Positions 10,658-20,643 of a stretch of 64,000 nt of DNA are shown here, piece after piece. Both the position numbers and the translations under genes were made by a program. Location: NCBI GenBank assembly GCA_019915015.1, contig JAHBBC010000002.1, forward strand, positions 868,001 to 932,000. The letters are read 5' to 3'. The DNA comes from Auriscalpium vulgare (Eukaryota; Basidiomycota; Agaricomycetes; Russulales; Auriscalpiaceae). Each line of letters begins with the position of its first letter. Within the stretch, counting starts at the first letter, position 1. Under the pieces are notes generated by a model. It searched no databases and was not told the origin of the DNA. It saw nothing but the letters and a program-made list of their open reading frames with translations.

Positions 10658-11814
10658 TGATGACCTATCTCGGCGCACAGGCGGTCAGATGGCAAAACAA
10701 ACCACAAAACCAACTCCTGCTGGCTCGAGCGGTGCTAGTAACAGGTTGGGGGCGCGTCCCAGGACCTACAGATGACTCGGGGAGAGGCGGGAACGCTGGG
10801 GGGAAGTCGCTAGGTGACTTGGAGGGCGATAGGACGATGGACAAGGTGATCTGGGATGGAAGTCGACACTGCTGGTGCGGAACAGGACGTTGCGATGTGT
10901 AGCGAGTTTGAGAATACCTTGCTGGAGGGCTGAGACGATGGGGGAACAAAGGCGAGGATGAGGGGACAAGGGGACAAGGTGATACGAAGGTCGCGACGTA
11001 ACGCGATAACGCTGGACGAGGTGAAAACAATGTGCTCTGCGAAGTTGAAGGCTTGTAAACGTGGGCTCTGCGAAGGTGAAGGCTATAATCTTGGGCGCTG
11101 CGAAGTTGAAGGTCGAGGTCGATGTTGAACGCGATAAAACGATGTTGCAAAGGTTTGAGACGTTGACTCTGGAGGGGAGAAGTTGTCTGATATTCAGTGA
11201 CCTAGCTACCAACAGATATACACGGGAAACATGTCTCTGTGGCTACTGTGAGTCATCTGGTAAGTATGGGGATAGTGAGACATTCTAGAAGGCGTATCCA
11301 ATCAGAAACAAGCATCGCGACGTATCGGAACAGCAAGGCTGTGCTATCTCCATGTGAAACTCCGAGATATGCGGATCGCGACGTATCGGAAACCATCAAA
11401 CCGGAACATTGCTCTGAGACACTGCATCTAGACCGGACCCTGGGAACTGTGGGTGACGTGTCGAGGGGCTGCGCAACGCTAGGACGCTCTGGGAACGAGG
11501 TGGGAGGCGAGGGCAACATGTGGATGTACGCGCGAGACATTGCGACGTGCGCACAGAATGCTAATGGCTGGCTCAGAACGTCTTGGTGACTTGGTGGGCG
11601 TGTACACATGACTTGGGGACTTGTGCAATCATCCTGCGTGGCCTGGATGGTAGAGATTTGATGGAGACGTCAAGGAGTATAGGCCCGTGTTGCTACAAGT
11701 GTGCTAGCGTCTTGGCTGGAACTGCGAGCGCGATGTGTTGCGATAGTCGATGTTGAGGCGATAGAACGTGCCAAAAATGCGAAAACAGAAGCCACCCGCG
11801 CTGGGGGCGTATCA
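10658..11814 (-). repeat. LTR (3' LTR in element orientation), 1157 bp
   Basis: It is identical to 18373-19529 except at 11657 and 11659. Read on the minus strand it starts TGATACGCCC and ends GGTCATCA. All small open frames inside it recur unchanged in the other LTR and are not genes. Confidence 0.95.
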
Positions 11815-11824
11815 CCTCCTCCTT
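11815..11824 (-). other. Polypurine tract of the retrotransposon
   Basis: AAGGAGGAGG on the minus strand abuts the 3' LTR, where plus-strand DNA synthesis is primed in LTR elements. A related purine tract lies inside pol at 13511-13530. Confidence 0.7.
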
Positions 11825-12063
11825 ACTGTAGATCTGACCGTCCTCGGTCAGCGCGTGCGTTGAATACGGGTCGGCAAAGGAGTGCTGGGGGCTGCGGTGG
11901 GTGGGAACGAAAGGATACAGAAATGGAAGAGTGAAGCATATAGCGAACTTGAATGTCCCTTCTTGGTCTCTGTAAATGGCATGGGCAAAAAGGGAAACAA
12001 AACTTAAACAAACACAAGGGAAACCATGCGTAGCATGCTGGAAAGAGAAACAAAACAAAGGAG

Positions 12064-15000
12064 TCAGGAGCCATCTGGGGGACCATCCATGTCGTCTTCA
12101 TCGGCTATTGGCATGTCTTCTAAGCTGTCATCGTCTCCTAAGGACTGGGAAGCTTCTAGTTCGCGAAGTCGAGTAGTGTCAATATCAATGGCATCTAAGT
12201 CCACTTCAATTCGCTTTCGCGCAAAGAAGGGGATGACTCTGAAGGCGGCAATGGGTCGATCAAAGACGGAACCATCTAGTTCTGCAACAAGGTAGGCGCC
12301 TCCGCGGTTTCGCGATACAACAACAAGGGGGCCTAGATAGCGAGGGCGCATCTTGCGGTTTAGCGACTTCTCGATAGCGGTGTGGCGGATCAATACAAGG
12401 TCTCCACGCTTGAAATCAAAGTCGCGAATGGTCGCTGCGTGGTCACGCTCAAAGCGCTCTGCTGCTGCTAGACGATGTGCAAAAACCTTGGAACGCAGGT
12501 GTGAAATGTGCTCGTGTCGCTTCTGGAGGGCTATGGCGCGTCGTGCAATGAGGTCTGTGGTCGAAAGAATGGACGTGGGCGGCGGCAAGAGGTACGTTGC
12601 TTCGGATATGTCAAGGGGAATGAGCGGATGACAACCTGTGACTGCAAAGTAGGGCGAGCAACCCATGCGGCGTCTTGTAGTAAGGCGCTCGGACCAAAAG
12701 ACTGTGTGCGCAGACATAGACCAGCGACTCTGTTCTCCATCGCAGGCCTTGAACAATGCTTGACGAACGTCAAAGTGTGCACGCTCAACGATGCCGTTGG
12801 CTCGCGAATTGTAACCACTGATGCGAATATGGCGAATGTTGTACTTCTTGGACAGATAGTCAAGTGCCTTGACAAATGGGCCTCCGTTGTCTGTGACGAT
12901 TTCGCTTAATGAACCCCAACGACAAAGGATATCTTCAAAGACCCAATCTGCAATGGCCTTGGCTGTCTCACGGCGTAGGAGTCGAAACTCGGGGTACTGG
13001 GTGAGTGAACAGCGTCCTTGAACAATATAGCGAAAGCCGTTAGAGACTGGCATATGCATTGTGTCAACGTAGATCTTCGCGAAGAGCGCAGCGGGTGTCG
13101 CAACAACCGGGGGGATGAGAACTTGACGCTTCTGACGCTGCTGACAGATGAGACAGCTGCGGACATACCACATGGCATCCGCTTCGGAAGCTGGCCACCA
13201 AAAACGTTCTTGAATAAGCGATCTTGTAGCAAAAACTCCGCGATGTCCAACACGATCATGACATTCTGCAAGAACTTGAAGTCGTTGAGCTGGTTGTATC
13301 ACAAGCTTGTGTGCGCCATCAAGACTGCGTCGCCAAAGTCTTGTCTTGTCGATAAAGAAGCGCGTCGCATAGCGGACAAAGGTCGCGAACTCAGAATCTG
13401 ACAAGTCTTCTGGGCGTTCTGGTTTCCTTAACCAATTGTGGACTGCTTGAATGCGAAGGTCGTGGGTTCTAGCTGAGTCGGAACGTGGCACATCGTCATA
13501 ACAGAGCTTGGGCTCCTCCTCCTCCTTACTGAAGTCTTGACCGTCCTCGGTCAGGGCATAGGTCGCGAAGCAGGGAGGGTGGGTGGGCACAGCTAGGATG
13601 TGGGAACGAAACGCAGAAGGCGAAGGGTAGACAATGTGAAGGAATCCATGCATGTTATCAAGCCAATCGTCATAACTGTCATCTTGTTCTGTCTCTGCTG
13701 GGGTATCTTCACCTTCTTGTCTATGTCGCGAAAGTCCGTCTGGTCCATGGCGAACTCCTGGAACGTGGCGAAGCTTGAAATGGAAGATGAGGATGCCTAG
13801 AATCCATCGATTGATACTTGCACTAGGGACGAGATCCGGGTTCTTGAGCATTCCTTTGATAGCGCTAGCGTCAACTTCAACAACTAGGTTGCGAACACCA
13901 AGTAGATAGATGCGGAGTGTGCGTAGTGCACGGAAAAGGCCGTAAATCTCAAGCTTAGGCTGGGAGAAGCGTCGTTCGCGGTCGTTGAGCGTGATAGAAC
14001 CAAAGCGATTGATATAGCGGAGCGTCTTCTTGGGGGTCGCGACGTCTTGCGCTAAGATATAGCCTATTGCAATGTACGAGGAGTCAACAGCTAAGACAAC
14101 TGGGTCGGGTGATTCATAGTTGATGGCACAGAGCGCTGGCGAGGCGAGCAAGGCTACTTTAAGGTCTTCTTGAGCGGCAATATGTTCTGGTCCAAACTCG
14201 AATGGGACACCTTTGCGGGTAAGCTGTGTCAAGACGTGGGCACGTTTCGCGAACGAGTCGATGAAAATGCGGCAGACTCCAATGGTACCAAGGAATGCAC
14301 GAACGTCAGAGACATCTTTGCAGGGGCCCCAGTTGCGGATAACTGAGACAGTGGACTCGTCAGGACGTCGACCTTCTGGGGTGCAACGATGGCCAAGAAC
14401 GGTGAACTCGCGACTGATAATGATAGACTTGGTGCCAGAGAATGTGCCACCACAATACTTCATGCGCTGCAAGATACGGTTGACATTCTGGAAGTGCTCC
14501 CAGACAAAACGGCGGATGTTGCGATTGTTCGCGATGTGCTCGGGCTTGCCATATTCGTCAAGATACTCGGATGCGGGACCTTTGAGTGGGACATCGTCGA
14601 TGTAGGGGACTGTAATCGCTGGTATCTCAGGCTGGAGGATGTACGTGACGTCGTCATGGAAGATAGGAACTGAGTTCGTCCATCCCATGGGTAGGGTGAC
14701 AAGGCGCTTGGCTCCAAAGGGCGTCTGGAACGTAGTGAGATCTCGCGAGTGTTCGTCAATGAGGCGTTCGTCATAGCCAACGTAGAGATCGAGTATTCCA
14801 CCGCATGCGCGGCCTCCGAACTGTTCTGCAAGGTGCTCTGGCGTGGGTGTGACTCCGGAATGTGCGATAGTGACGGCGTTGAGGGGCTCAAGACTGTGAA
14901 CAATGCGTAGCGACTTGCCATCTTTCTTCGCGACGCAGAACCAACGCGAACGATACGATGAATTCGAGTCTTCATATGTGCCTGCATGAATCTTGCGACG

Positions 15001-15882
15001 AATGAGATCTGTGACTTCTTTGTAAAGACCTGGTGGGATCGGAATATTGCGCTGTACCCAAGGTGTATGCGGAACAACAGGGATTTGGACTGGAGGAAAG
15101 AACTCGCGCTTGAAACTGCCTCGCTCTGAGTCATTCCAAGCGAAAGCGTCGTTGTGAACTGAAATGACGTGGTGCAATAGGTCTCGTTCGGCTGGCTGAA
15201 GGAAATTGTAGCACTCTTGGCTATCAACAGTGTCTTTGCGTTCTTGCGTGTAGCGTCCGGTGGGTACAAAGGGCGGGGGATGCGTAGGGAGCATAGGGAG
15301 CGATGCAAGGGGATCTCCCTGTATGTTGCGAACTATGCGGAACTGTTCTGGGACTGAGCCTAGCACAGGCTTGACTTTCTGGGCAACGGGCTTGTACTTG
15401 CGCTTCGCAAACGTTTTGCGAACTGGGGGTATCTGATTCTCTGGCAAAGGCAATGGACGAAGGTCTGAGGCAAAGGTAGAAAAGAGTGTGGATTGCGTTG
15501 AGGCGGGATTTGGAGCGAACGTTGAAGTCAAAACTGTAAAAGCTGCTGGAGCGGCGTGGTTGGGAAGCAAAGAACGAGCGTCGGAGGCAGTTAAATAAGC
15601 AAACTGGAGCGAGGATTCGTCTGAAGGGTCAAGAGGGGTATAAGCAAGTGCGCGAACACTCGCGCCGTCGCCTTCCAAGATGAGGGCGACTTCTTCACCA
15701 TCTTCTAGATAATCAAGCAGCGAAAGTTGTCTCCTGTGAGACTCGAAACCGATGATGCCCTCTAGGGAACGTAGGCACTGTGACAACAGCTGTCGAGTTG
15801 GGATTGCGAAGCGTAACAGTCTGGTCTTCGTTCTTGAAGTTGCGCACAACACTCTCTGTGATAACGTCGAAGGGGCGTCCAA
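12064..15882 (-). CDS. pol: Pol polyprotein of the Ty3/gypsy element (RT, RNase H, integrase)
   Basis: The open frame has about 1270 codons without a stop. The reverse transcriptase includes FCVAKKDGKSLRIVHSL, TTFQTPFGAKRLVTLPMGW and the catalytic PYIDD. RNase H follows (VVLAVDSSYIAIGYILAQ, KLEIYGLFRALR). The integrase has an HHCC zinc domain (CHDRVGHRG ... CLICQQ) and a DDE core (IYVDTMHMP, IVTDNGGPF, NGIVERAHF), then a C-terminal region with RYLGPLVVVSRNRGGAYLV and an acidic tail. The frame has no ATG at its beginning and overlaps the end of gag in the +1 frame, so it is probably expressed by frameshifting. All catalytic motifs appear present, and the element may still be mobile. Confidence 0.93.
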   Translation of the reverse strand: MDAPSTLSQRVLCATSRTKTRLLRFAIPTRQLLSQCLRSLEGIIGFESHRRQLSLLDYLEDGEEVALILEGDGASVRALAYTPLDPSDESSLQFAYLTASDARSLLPNHAAPAAFTVLTSTFAPNPASTQSTLFSTFASDLRPLPLPENQIPPVRKTFAKRKYKPVAQKVKPVLGSVPEQFRIVRNIQGDPLASLPMLPTHPPPFVPTGRYTQERKDTVDSQECYNFLQPAERDLLHHVISVHNDAFAWNDSERGSFKREFFPPVQIPVVPHTPWVQRNIPIPPGLYKEVTDLIRRKIHAGTYEDSNSSYRSRWFCVAKKDGKSLRIVHSLEPLNAVTIAHSGVTPTPEHLAEQFGGRACGGILDLYVGYDERLIDEHSRDLTTFQTPFGAKRLVTLPMGWTNSVPIFHDDVTYILQPEIPAITVPYIDDVPLKGPASEYLDEYGKPEHIANNRNIRRFVWEHFQNVNRILQRMKYCGGTFSGTKSIIISREFTVLGHRCTPEGRRPDESTVSVIRNWGPCKDVSDVRAFLGTIGVCRIFIDSFAKRAHVLTQLTRKGVPFEFGPEHIAAQEDLKVALLASPALCAINYESPDPVVLAVDSSYIAIGYILAQDVATPKKTLRYINRFGSITLNDRERRFSQPKLEIYGLFRALRTLRIYLLGVRNLVVEVDASAIKGMLKNPDLVPSASINRWILGILIFHFKLRHVPGVRHGPDGLSRHRQEGEDTPAETEQDDSYDDWLDNMHGFLHIVYPSPSAFRSHILAVPTHPPCFATYALTEDGQDFSKEEEEPKLCYDDVPRSDSARTHDLRIQAVHNWLRKPERPEDLSDSEFATFVRYATRFFIDKTRLWRRSLDGAHKLVIQPAQRLQVLAECHDRVGHRGVFATRSLIQERFWWPASEADAMWYVRSCLICQQRQKRQVLIPPVVATPAALFAKIYVDTMHMPVSNGFRYIVQGRCSLTQYPEFRLLRRETAKAIADWVFEDILCRWGSLSEIVTDNGGPFVKALDYLSKKYNIRHIRISGYNSRANGIVERAHFDVRQALFKACDGEQSRWSMSAHTVFWSERLTTRRRMGCSPYFAVTGCHPLIPLDISEATYLLPPPTSILSTTDLIARRAIALQKRHEHISHLRSKVFAHRLAAAERFERDHAATIRDFDFKRGDLVLIRHTAIEKSLNRKMRPRYLGPLVVVSRNRGGAYLVAELDGSVFDRPIAAFRVIPFFARKRIEVDLDAIDIDTTRLRELEASQSLGDDDSLEDMPIADEDDMDGPPDGS
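13511..13625 (-). repeat. Internal copy of the PPT-proximal segment inside pol
   Basis: The minus strand reads AGTAAGGAGGAGGAGGAGCC at 13511-13530, with the adjoining CTGACCGAGGACGGTCAAG block. This resembles the segment at 11815-11930 next to the 3' LTR. Here it is coding (ALTEDGQDFSKEEEEP) and sits between RNase H and integrase. It is therefore a duplicated cassette and a candidate second, central polypurine tract. Confidence 0.6.
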
Positions 15883-18232
15883 GTAGAATGTCGTACGCGA
15901 CGTTGCGAATGACGTGGATCTGCAAGTAGATGGTAATATTCGCGATCTTGACGGGGACGTTGCGAGCTAATCCAAGCGAGCTGTCATAGTGTGTGTTGGC
16001 ACTCTGAACACGAATGCGGATCGAAGGGTCGTATGCAAGGCCAAGATGGTGACAAATCTCTTCTGACATCGAGATAATCTGTGACCCGGGATCCAAAAGG
16101 CATTCAACTGTGTCTTTGTTGTCAATGATAGCGTCGATGGAGCGGAGCGCATGTGATTCGCGGGCGACAGTCAAGACTTTAGGCTCTTCTTCAGGGGCTA
16201 AGTCCATCAGGTACGTCTCATATGGATCATCAATGACTAGGACGCCGGGCGGAGGGTTATTGCGATCTGGCGCGATAACACGAGGGGCAGGGACATAGTT
16301 TGCAAACGTCTTGGCTTCAGCTTCGGCAATTGCCGCGGCGGGCGAGACTATGTCTTCTGGGACCTCTTCGACAGTGGGGAAACTGGAAATGACTTGCTCA
16401 TTGACTGCACGACGAGGTGTGACAACATCGCGATACTTCGCGCGGACCTCTGGCGAGAGTGAAAGGAGTTCCTCAGGTGTGAGCGTGATCGAGTTCGCTT
16501 TCATCGAGCGAGCAAACACTGTGTCTGCTATCTCTGTCTTGTGAACTGGAGCATTTGTCTTGTAAGCGGTGTCTCGCGCATTCAAAGGCCTGGGCGGGTC
16601 TGCAGGGACAAAGCGTGTCTGCTTGACTGGGGCGGAAGTAGCGTCACGAGCTTTGGCAAAGGGGTGCGAAGGTGTGCGAGGTGCTGATGACTGTGCTGGA
16701 CTAGGAGCGGGAGCTTGCGCTGGAGCTGGAGCTTGAACTGGTGGGGCATCTTGAGTCGGCTTCACGTTCGCGGTTCGACGAGGGGGCACTTCTACGCCGT
16801 CGAAGACCAACTTGAACGAATCGCGAGCCTGTGGGCCTTTCAGTGCTGCTAGCTCAGCTTCAAGTGCGGCGATGCGATCTGTCGCGGAAAGCGTGAACGT
16901 CGAGAGCGGCTCAACTGCGAGCATCATCTGGGCTTGTGCGCGCTGGCCTGGGTTGCGTCGATGCCACTCCATCATGCGATCACGAAGGGTGTTGCCTGTA
17001 ATAAAGCGGGGAACAAATCCTCCACCAGGCAGTATGACTCTTCCTTCATGGTTTCGCTTGACGTAGCCAGTGCGGATGTCTTCTTCGACTGCAGGACAGT
17101 TCGCGATGTGATGATCTGGAGCGCCATCATATAGGCAACGATTCTCTGAGCGAATGGTGTCAACTGGAGCAGGTGTGGGCGTGGACAAGGCTGCTGGGAC
17201 TGCGCTATTGCCTTGAATTGCTTGGGTGAGCGAACGAACGAGGGTGACAAGGAGTTCTTCTGTCTTGATCGCTGGGGCTGGCATTAACGATGAGCTGGGT
17301 GCTAAAGCGGCGTCGTTGCGAAAGGAAGAGGCTGCTGTGCCATGTAGAACATAGTTCGTTGCGTCCTTGACGTCAGAAACAAGATAGGGGTCTTCTGGCT
17401 CCTGGTCTGGCAATTTGATCTGAAGGCGAGCATGGACACGCTGCCAAAGCTCAGCTGGGATGCCTCGAACGAATTCTCGTTGTTGCTGGAGGTCTGAGAG
17501 GCGCTTGTGCTTGATAAGATAGCTGGAGAGCGTCAAGAAGTCGCGATGGAATGTTGCGAACTCTTCCAGTGTCGAGATTCCGTTGGCGCGACGTTCCGCG
17601 ACGAGGTGCTCAAGGTCTGCAACTGAATATGCTTTGTCTTCGCTAGCACCTGGGTAGAGCTTCGCGACAGCTTCCTTGAACTCTTTGTATGACTTGGAGG
17701 CGTCGGTGAACTCTGTCATGGCGTCGAAAAGATCGGCTACTTCGATAGGGACATAACTCTGTGCCCAAGTCTTCTTCTCTTCATCCTTGGTGATTGAGCA
17801 ACGAAGGAATAGGATTTCAAGGTCTGCAAAGAACCTGCGGATTGAACGAGGCTGTTCTGGGGTAAATATAGGGGCGGTGCGATCACCACGAGCTGGCATA
17901 AGCGTAGTCATCGCGATAAAAGGTTGGGGATTGGTGATAGGGACTTGAACGGTGTGTGTGCGACGGTTCGCGATATAAACGGCGGGCGATGGAAGACGAC
18001 TGGTGATGGCTGGAGGTGTGGAAATAGGCTGGGGCGATGGCGAAGGCGGAGTGCGCGATGTGACGGGATGTAACAAGGGGCGAGGCGACGATGGGAAGCT
18101 TCCTGGAAACGGTGGAGAGTCTTCTAATGGATCTAGGAGGTTGATATCACTGAGAAGGTCGGAAGGAAGGTTGTTGTGTGTCGCAAATGGACTAGGGACT
18201 GAGGAAAAGAGTTCTCCTGGACTGGGGGCCAA
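15713..18232 (-). CDS. gag: Gag polyprotein with C-terminal retropepsin
   Basis: The capsid-like part contains RRFFADLEILFLRCSITKDE, YKEFKEAVAKLYPGASEDK and QQREFVRGIPAELWQRV. A zinc-knuckle-like remnant follows (CLYDGAPDHHIANC), lacking the second Cys of CCHC. A Pro/Ala-rich linker leads to a retropepsin-like region with VECLLDPGSQIISMSEEIC, where DPGS takes the place of the usual D-T/S-G. So the protease belongs to this frame, not to pol. The open frame begins before any ATG: the first in-frame ATG is at 17911 (MTTLMPARGDRTAPIF). Initiation could be there, or further upstream if the transcript is spliced. Pol overlaps the last 170 nt in the +1 frame. Confidence 0.88.
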   Translation of the reverse strand: MAPSPGELFSSVPSPFATHNNLPSDLLSDINLLDPLEDSPPFPGSFPSSPRPLLHPVTSRTPPSPSPQPISTPPAITSRLPSPAVYIANRRTHTVQVPITNPQPFIAMTTLMPARGDRTAPIFTPEQPRSIRRFFADLEILFLRCSITKDEEKKTWAQSYVPIEVADLFDAMTEFTDASKSYKEFKEAVAKLYPGASEDKAYSVADLEHLVAERRANGISTLEEFATFHRDFLTLSSYLIKHKRLSDLQQQREFVRGIPAELWQRVHARLQIKLPDQEPEDPYLVSDVKDATNYVLHGTAASSFRNDAALAPSSSLMPAPAIKTEELLVTLVRSLTQAIQGNSAVPAALSTPTPAPVDTIRSENRCLYDGAPDHHIANCPAVEEDIRTGYVKRNHEGRVILPGGGFVPRFITGNTLRDRMMEWHRRNPGQRAQAQMMLAVEPLSTFTLSATDRIAALEAELAALKGPQARDSFKLVFDGVEVPPRRTANVKPTQDAPPVQAPAPAQAPAPSPAQSSAPRTPSHPFAKARDATSAPVKQTRFVPADPPRPLNARDTAYKTNAPVHKTEIADTVFARSMKANSITLTPEELLSLSPEVRAKYRDVVTPRRAVNEQVISSFPTVEEVPEDIVSPAAAIAEAEAKTFANYVPAPRVIAPDRNNPPPGVLVIDDPYETYLMDLAPEEEPKVLTVARESHALRSIDAIIDNKDTVECLLDPGSQIISMSEEICHHLGLAYDPSIRIRVQSANTHYDSSLGLARNVPVKIANITIYLQIHVIRNVAYDILLGRPFDVITESVVRNFKNEDQTVTLRNPNSTAVVTVPTFPRGHHRFRVSQETTFAA

Positions 18233-18351
18233 ACGACAAACGATTCGCGAAGTTCTGCGGCTAGGGAGGAGACTCGAGTAGGATAGCGATGTCGATGTGT
18301 AGGGGGTGTGGAAGATGAACGAGAGTGATCTGAAGCAATCCTGGTAGTGCC

Positions 18352-18368
18352 CCTCGCGGTGGGCTCCA
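18352..18368 (-). other. Candidate primer-binding site of the retrotransposon
   Basis: TGGAGCCCACCGCGAGG starts four bases inside the 5' LTR boundary on the minus strand. It begins with TGG, as expected for pairing to a tRNA CCA end. The tRNA was not identified. Confidence 0.5.
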
Positions 18369-18372
18369 CAAA

Positions 18373-19529
18373 TGATGACCTATCTCGGCGCACAGGCGGT
18401 CAGATGGCAAAACAAACCACAAAACCAACTCCTGCTGGCTCGAGCGGTGCTAGTAACAGGTTGGGGGCGCGTCCCAGGACCTACAGATGACTCGGGGAGA
18501 GGCGGGAACGCTGGGGGGAAGTCGCTAGGTGACTTGGAGGGCGATAGGACGATGGACAAGGTGATCTGGGATGGAAGTCGACACTGCTGGTGCGGAACAG
18601 GACGTTGCGATGTGTAGCGAGTTTGAGAATACCTTGCTGGAGGGCTGAGACGATGGGGGAACAAAGGCGAGGATGAGGGGACAAGGGGACAAGGTGATAC
18701 GAAGGTCGCGACGTAACGCGATAACGCTGGACGAGGTGAAAACAATGTGCTCTGCGAAGTTGAAGGCTTGTAAACGTGGGCTCTGCGAAGGTGAAGGCTA
18801 TAATCTTGGGCGCTGCGAAGTTGAAGGTCGAGGTCGATGTTGAACGCGATAAAACGATGTTGCAAAGGTTTGAGACGTTGACTCTGGAGGGGAGAAGTTG
18901 TCTGATATTCAGTGACCTAGCTACCAACAGATATACACGGGAAACATGTCTCTGTGGCTACTGTGAGTCATCTGGTAAGTATGGGGATAGTGAGACATTC
19001 TAGAAGGCGTATCCAATCAGAAACAAGCATCGCGACGTATCGGAACAGCAAGGCTGTGCTATCTCCATGTGAAACTCCGAGATATGCGGATCGCGACGTA
19101 TCGGAAACCATCAAACCGGAACATTGCTCTGAGACACTGCATCTAGACCGGACCCTGGGAACTGTGGGTGACGTGTCGAGGGGCTGCGCAACGCTAGGAC
19201 GCTCTGGGAACGAGGTGGGAGGCGAGGGCAACATGTGGATGTACGCGCGAGACATTGCGACGTGCGCACAGAATGCTAATGGCTGGCTCAGAACGTCTTG
19301 GTGACTTGGTGGGCGTGTACACATGACTTGGGGACTTGTGCAATCATCCTGCGTGGCCTGGATGGTAGAGAATCGATGGAGACGTCAAGGAGTATAGGCC
19401 CGTGTTGCTACAAGTGTGCTAGCGTCTTGGCTGGAACTGCGAGCGCGATGTGTTGCGATAGTCGATGTTGAGGCGATAGAACGTGCCAAAAATGCGAAAA
19501 CAGAAGCCACCCGCGCTGGGGGCGTATCA
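18373..19529 (-). repeat. LTR (5' LTR in element orientation), 1157 bp
   Basis: It matches 10658-11814 with two mismatches (19372 and 19374). It should hold the element promoter; no TATA box was assigned. Confidence 0.95.
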
Positions 19530-19533
19530 TCGG
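19530..19533. repeat. Target site duplication, right copy (TCGG)
   Basis: It directly follows the terminal CA of the right LTR and equals 10654-10657. Confidence 0.85.
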
Positions 19534-20643
19534 GTGCCCATTTACAGAGATGTTGTCAAAGGCTGTCTCCCAATAGCCCTAGATATATATTCTCAGCTTC
19601 AGCTACAGGGTAACTCCATTCTTAATACGACGCACCTCTTTCGTTACTGGCACATATGTGAAGCTGCCACTGTACGAGGCTGAATTGACTCCACCGAGGA
19701 ACAGCTCTGCGCCGTTCGGCGCAAGCTTGAAACTGAACACAGAATCGTCCACCTGGCCCTGCTCTATCAGCGTCTGAAAAAAAGGCGGTGCGTTGTAATC
19801 CGAGATGGACTGGAAGGCCATGCCCATGAGCCCGTCAGGCGGGAAGTTATTGCTAGAAAAACCGTCAGAGTAGGTAGTAGCAGCTCCTAGAGCCTGCCCA
19901 GTTGCCTAGAAATGATGGTAAGAGACGTCTGAGCAATACCAGTACGACCCACAGTAAGTCCGGCGACCGTAACATCGTCAGAATATTGCTCTCCAGACAC
20001 GGTCGACCCGTCGCCATACGCCAGCGAGAACGCTGTGTCACGGTCGTGCGACGTTGAACTCGCAGTGGGATCGTACGAAGTATGCCCTTGACAGTTCGAT
20101 GTGCAATGAGCACCAGGGAGGAACAGATCGCTGCTCCCGGTGTCAAAGTCCACTGCGGATGAAAGAAGCCCGGTTCAGCAACAGACGGGACACGATGTTG
20201 ACACAAAGGGCGCACCTGTGAACAGCTTCTTCGGTGTTCCAACGGAGATCGCACCGTACCACAGTTGCTGGCCGGCCGCAGTGAGGGGGTCTGAGCCAGT
20301 GGCACGCGTTTGGAGGGTGGCAGAGCCATTCACGAGAGGGTGGGGCGTGCCCGTATTTCTTTCGTATGCGGAAAAGCCGCGATGCACTTTCCTAAATACA
20401 CGGGGAAGTGGGAAATGTTGCCCGACGCTGAGAGCGAGGGTAGAGCACTTACGCGACAGACCGCGCGATGCTGCGTGCCAGCGATGCAGGGTCAACGGGT
20501 GCGCCGGCTCCGCGCTTAGCGATGGGGATTGAGATGCCAGACGCCGGTGCAGGCAAAGGAGTGCGGCAGTGGTGTGCTGGCAATGCTGCGGCAAGGACGG
20601 GGAGGGCGGCGAGCATGGAGCTCGAGGCAGCAGTAAAGCGCAT
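19530..20643 (-). pseudogene. Aspartic protease copy 2, 5' part, interrupted by the retrotransposon
   Basis: It starts with signal peptide MRFTAASSSMLAALPVLAAA and propeptide (HHCRTPLPAPASGISIPIAK). After two introns come ELWYGAIS-type sequence (QLWYGAISVGTPKKLF), the first catalytic motif DFDTGSSDLFLPGAHC, flap LAYGDGSTVSGEQY and GLMGMAFQSISDYNAPPFFQ. The frame is cut in the exon reading GYWETAFDNISVNGHP, exactly where the element sits; the rest of that exon is at 10657 and below. A TATA box is kept at 20745-20752, so transcripts ending in or reading into the element may still be made. It is very close in sequence to copy 3, so the two are recent tandem duplicates. Confidence 0.92.

Larger units (their letters stand above)
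10658..19529 (-). mobile_element. Complete Ty3/gypsy LTR retrotransposon
   Basis: The element is 8872 bp, transcribed on the minus strand, and flanked by a 4-bp duplication. It has 1157-bp LTRs with TG...CA ends, a candidate primer-binding site, a gag frame with a retropepsin motif, a pol frame in the order RT, RNase H, integrase, and a polypurine tract. RT before integrase marks Ty3/gypsy rather than Ty1/copia. No chromodomain is visible after the integrase; the C-terminus is acidic. The LTRs differ at only two sites and pol is open, so insertion is recent. Confidence 0.95.

Noticed and set aside
10657..11609. Open frames of 75-161 codons in the left LTR, repeated at 18372-19324
   Set aside because: They lie wholly within the LTRs on both strands, are duplicated because the LTRs are, and show no domain.
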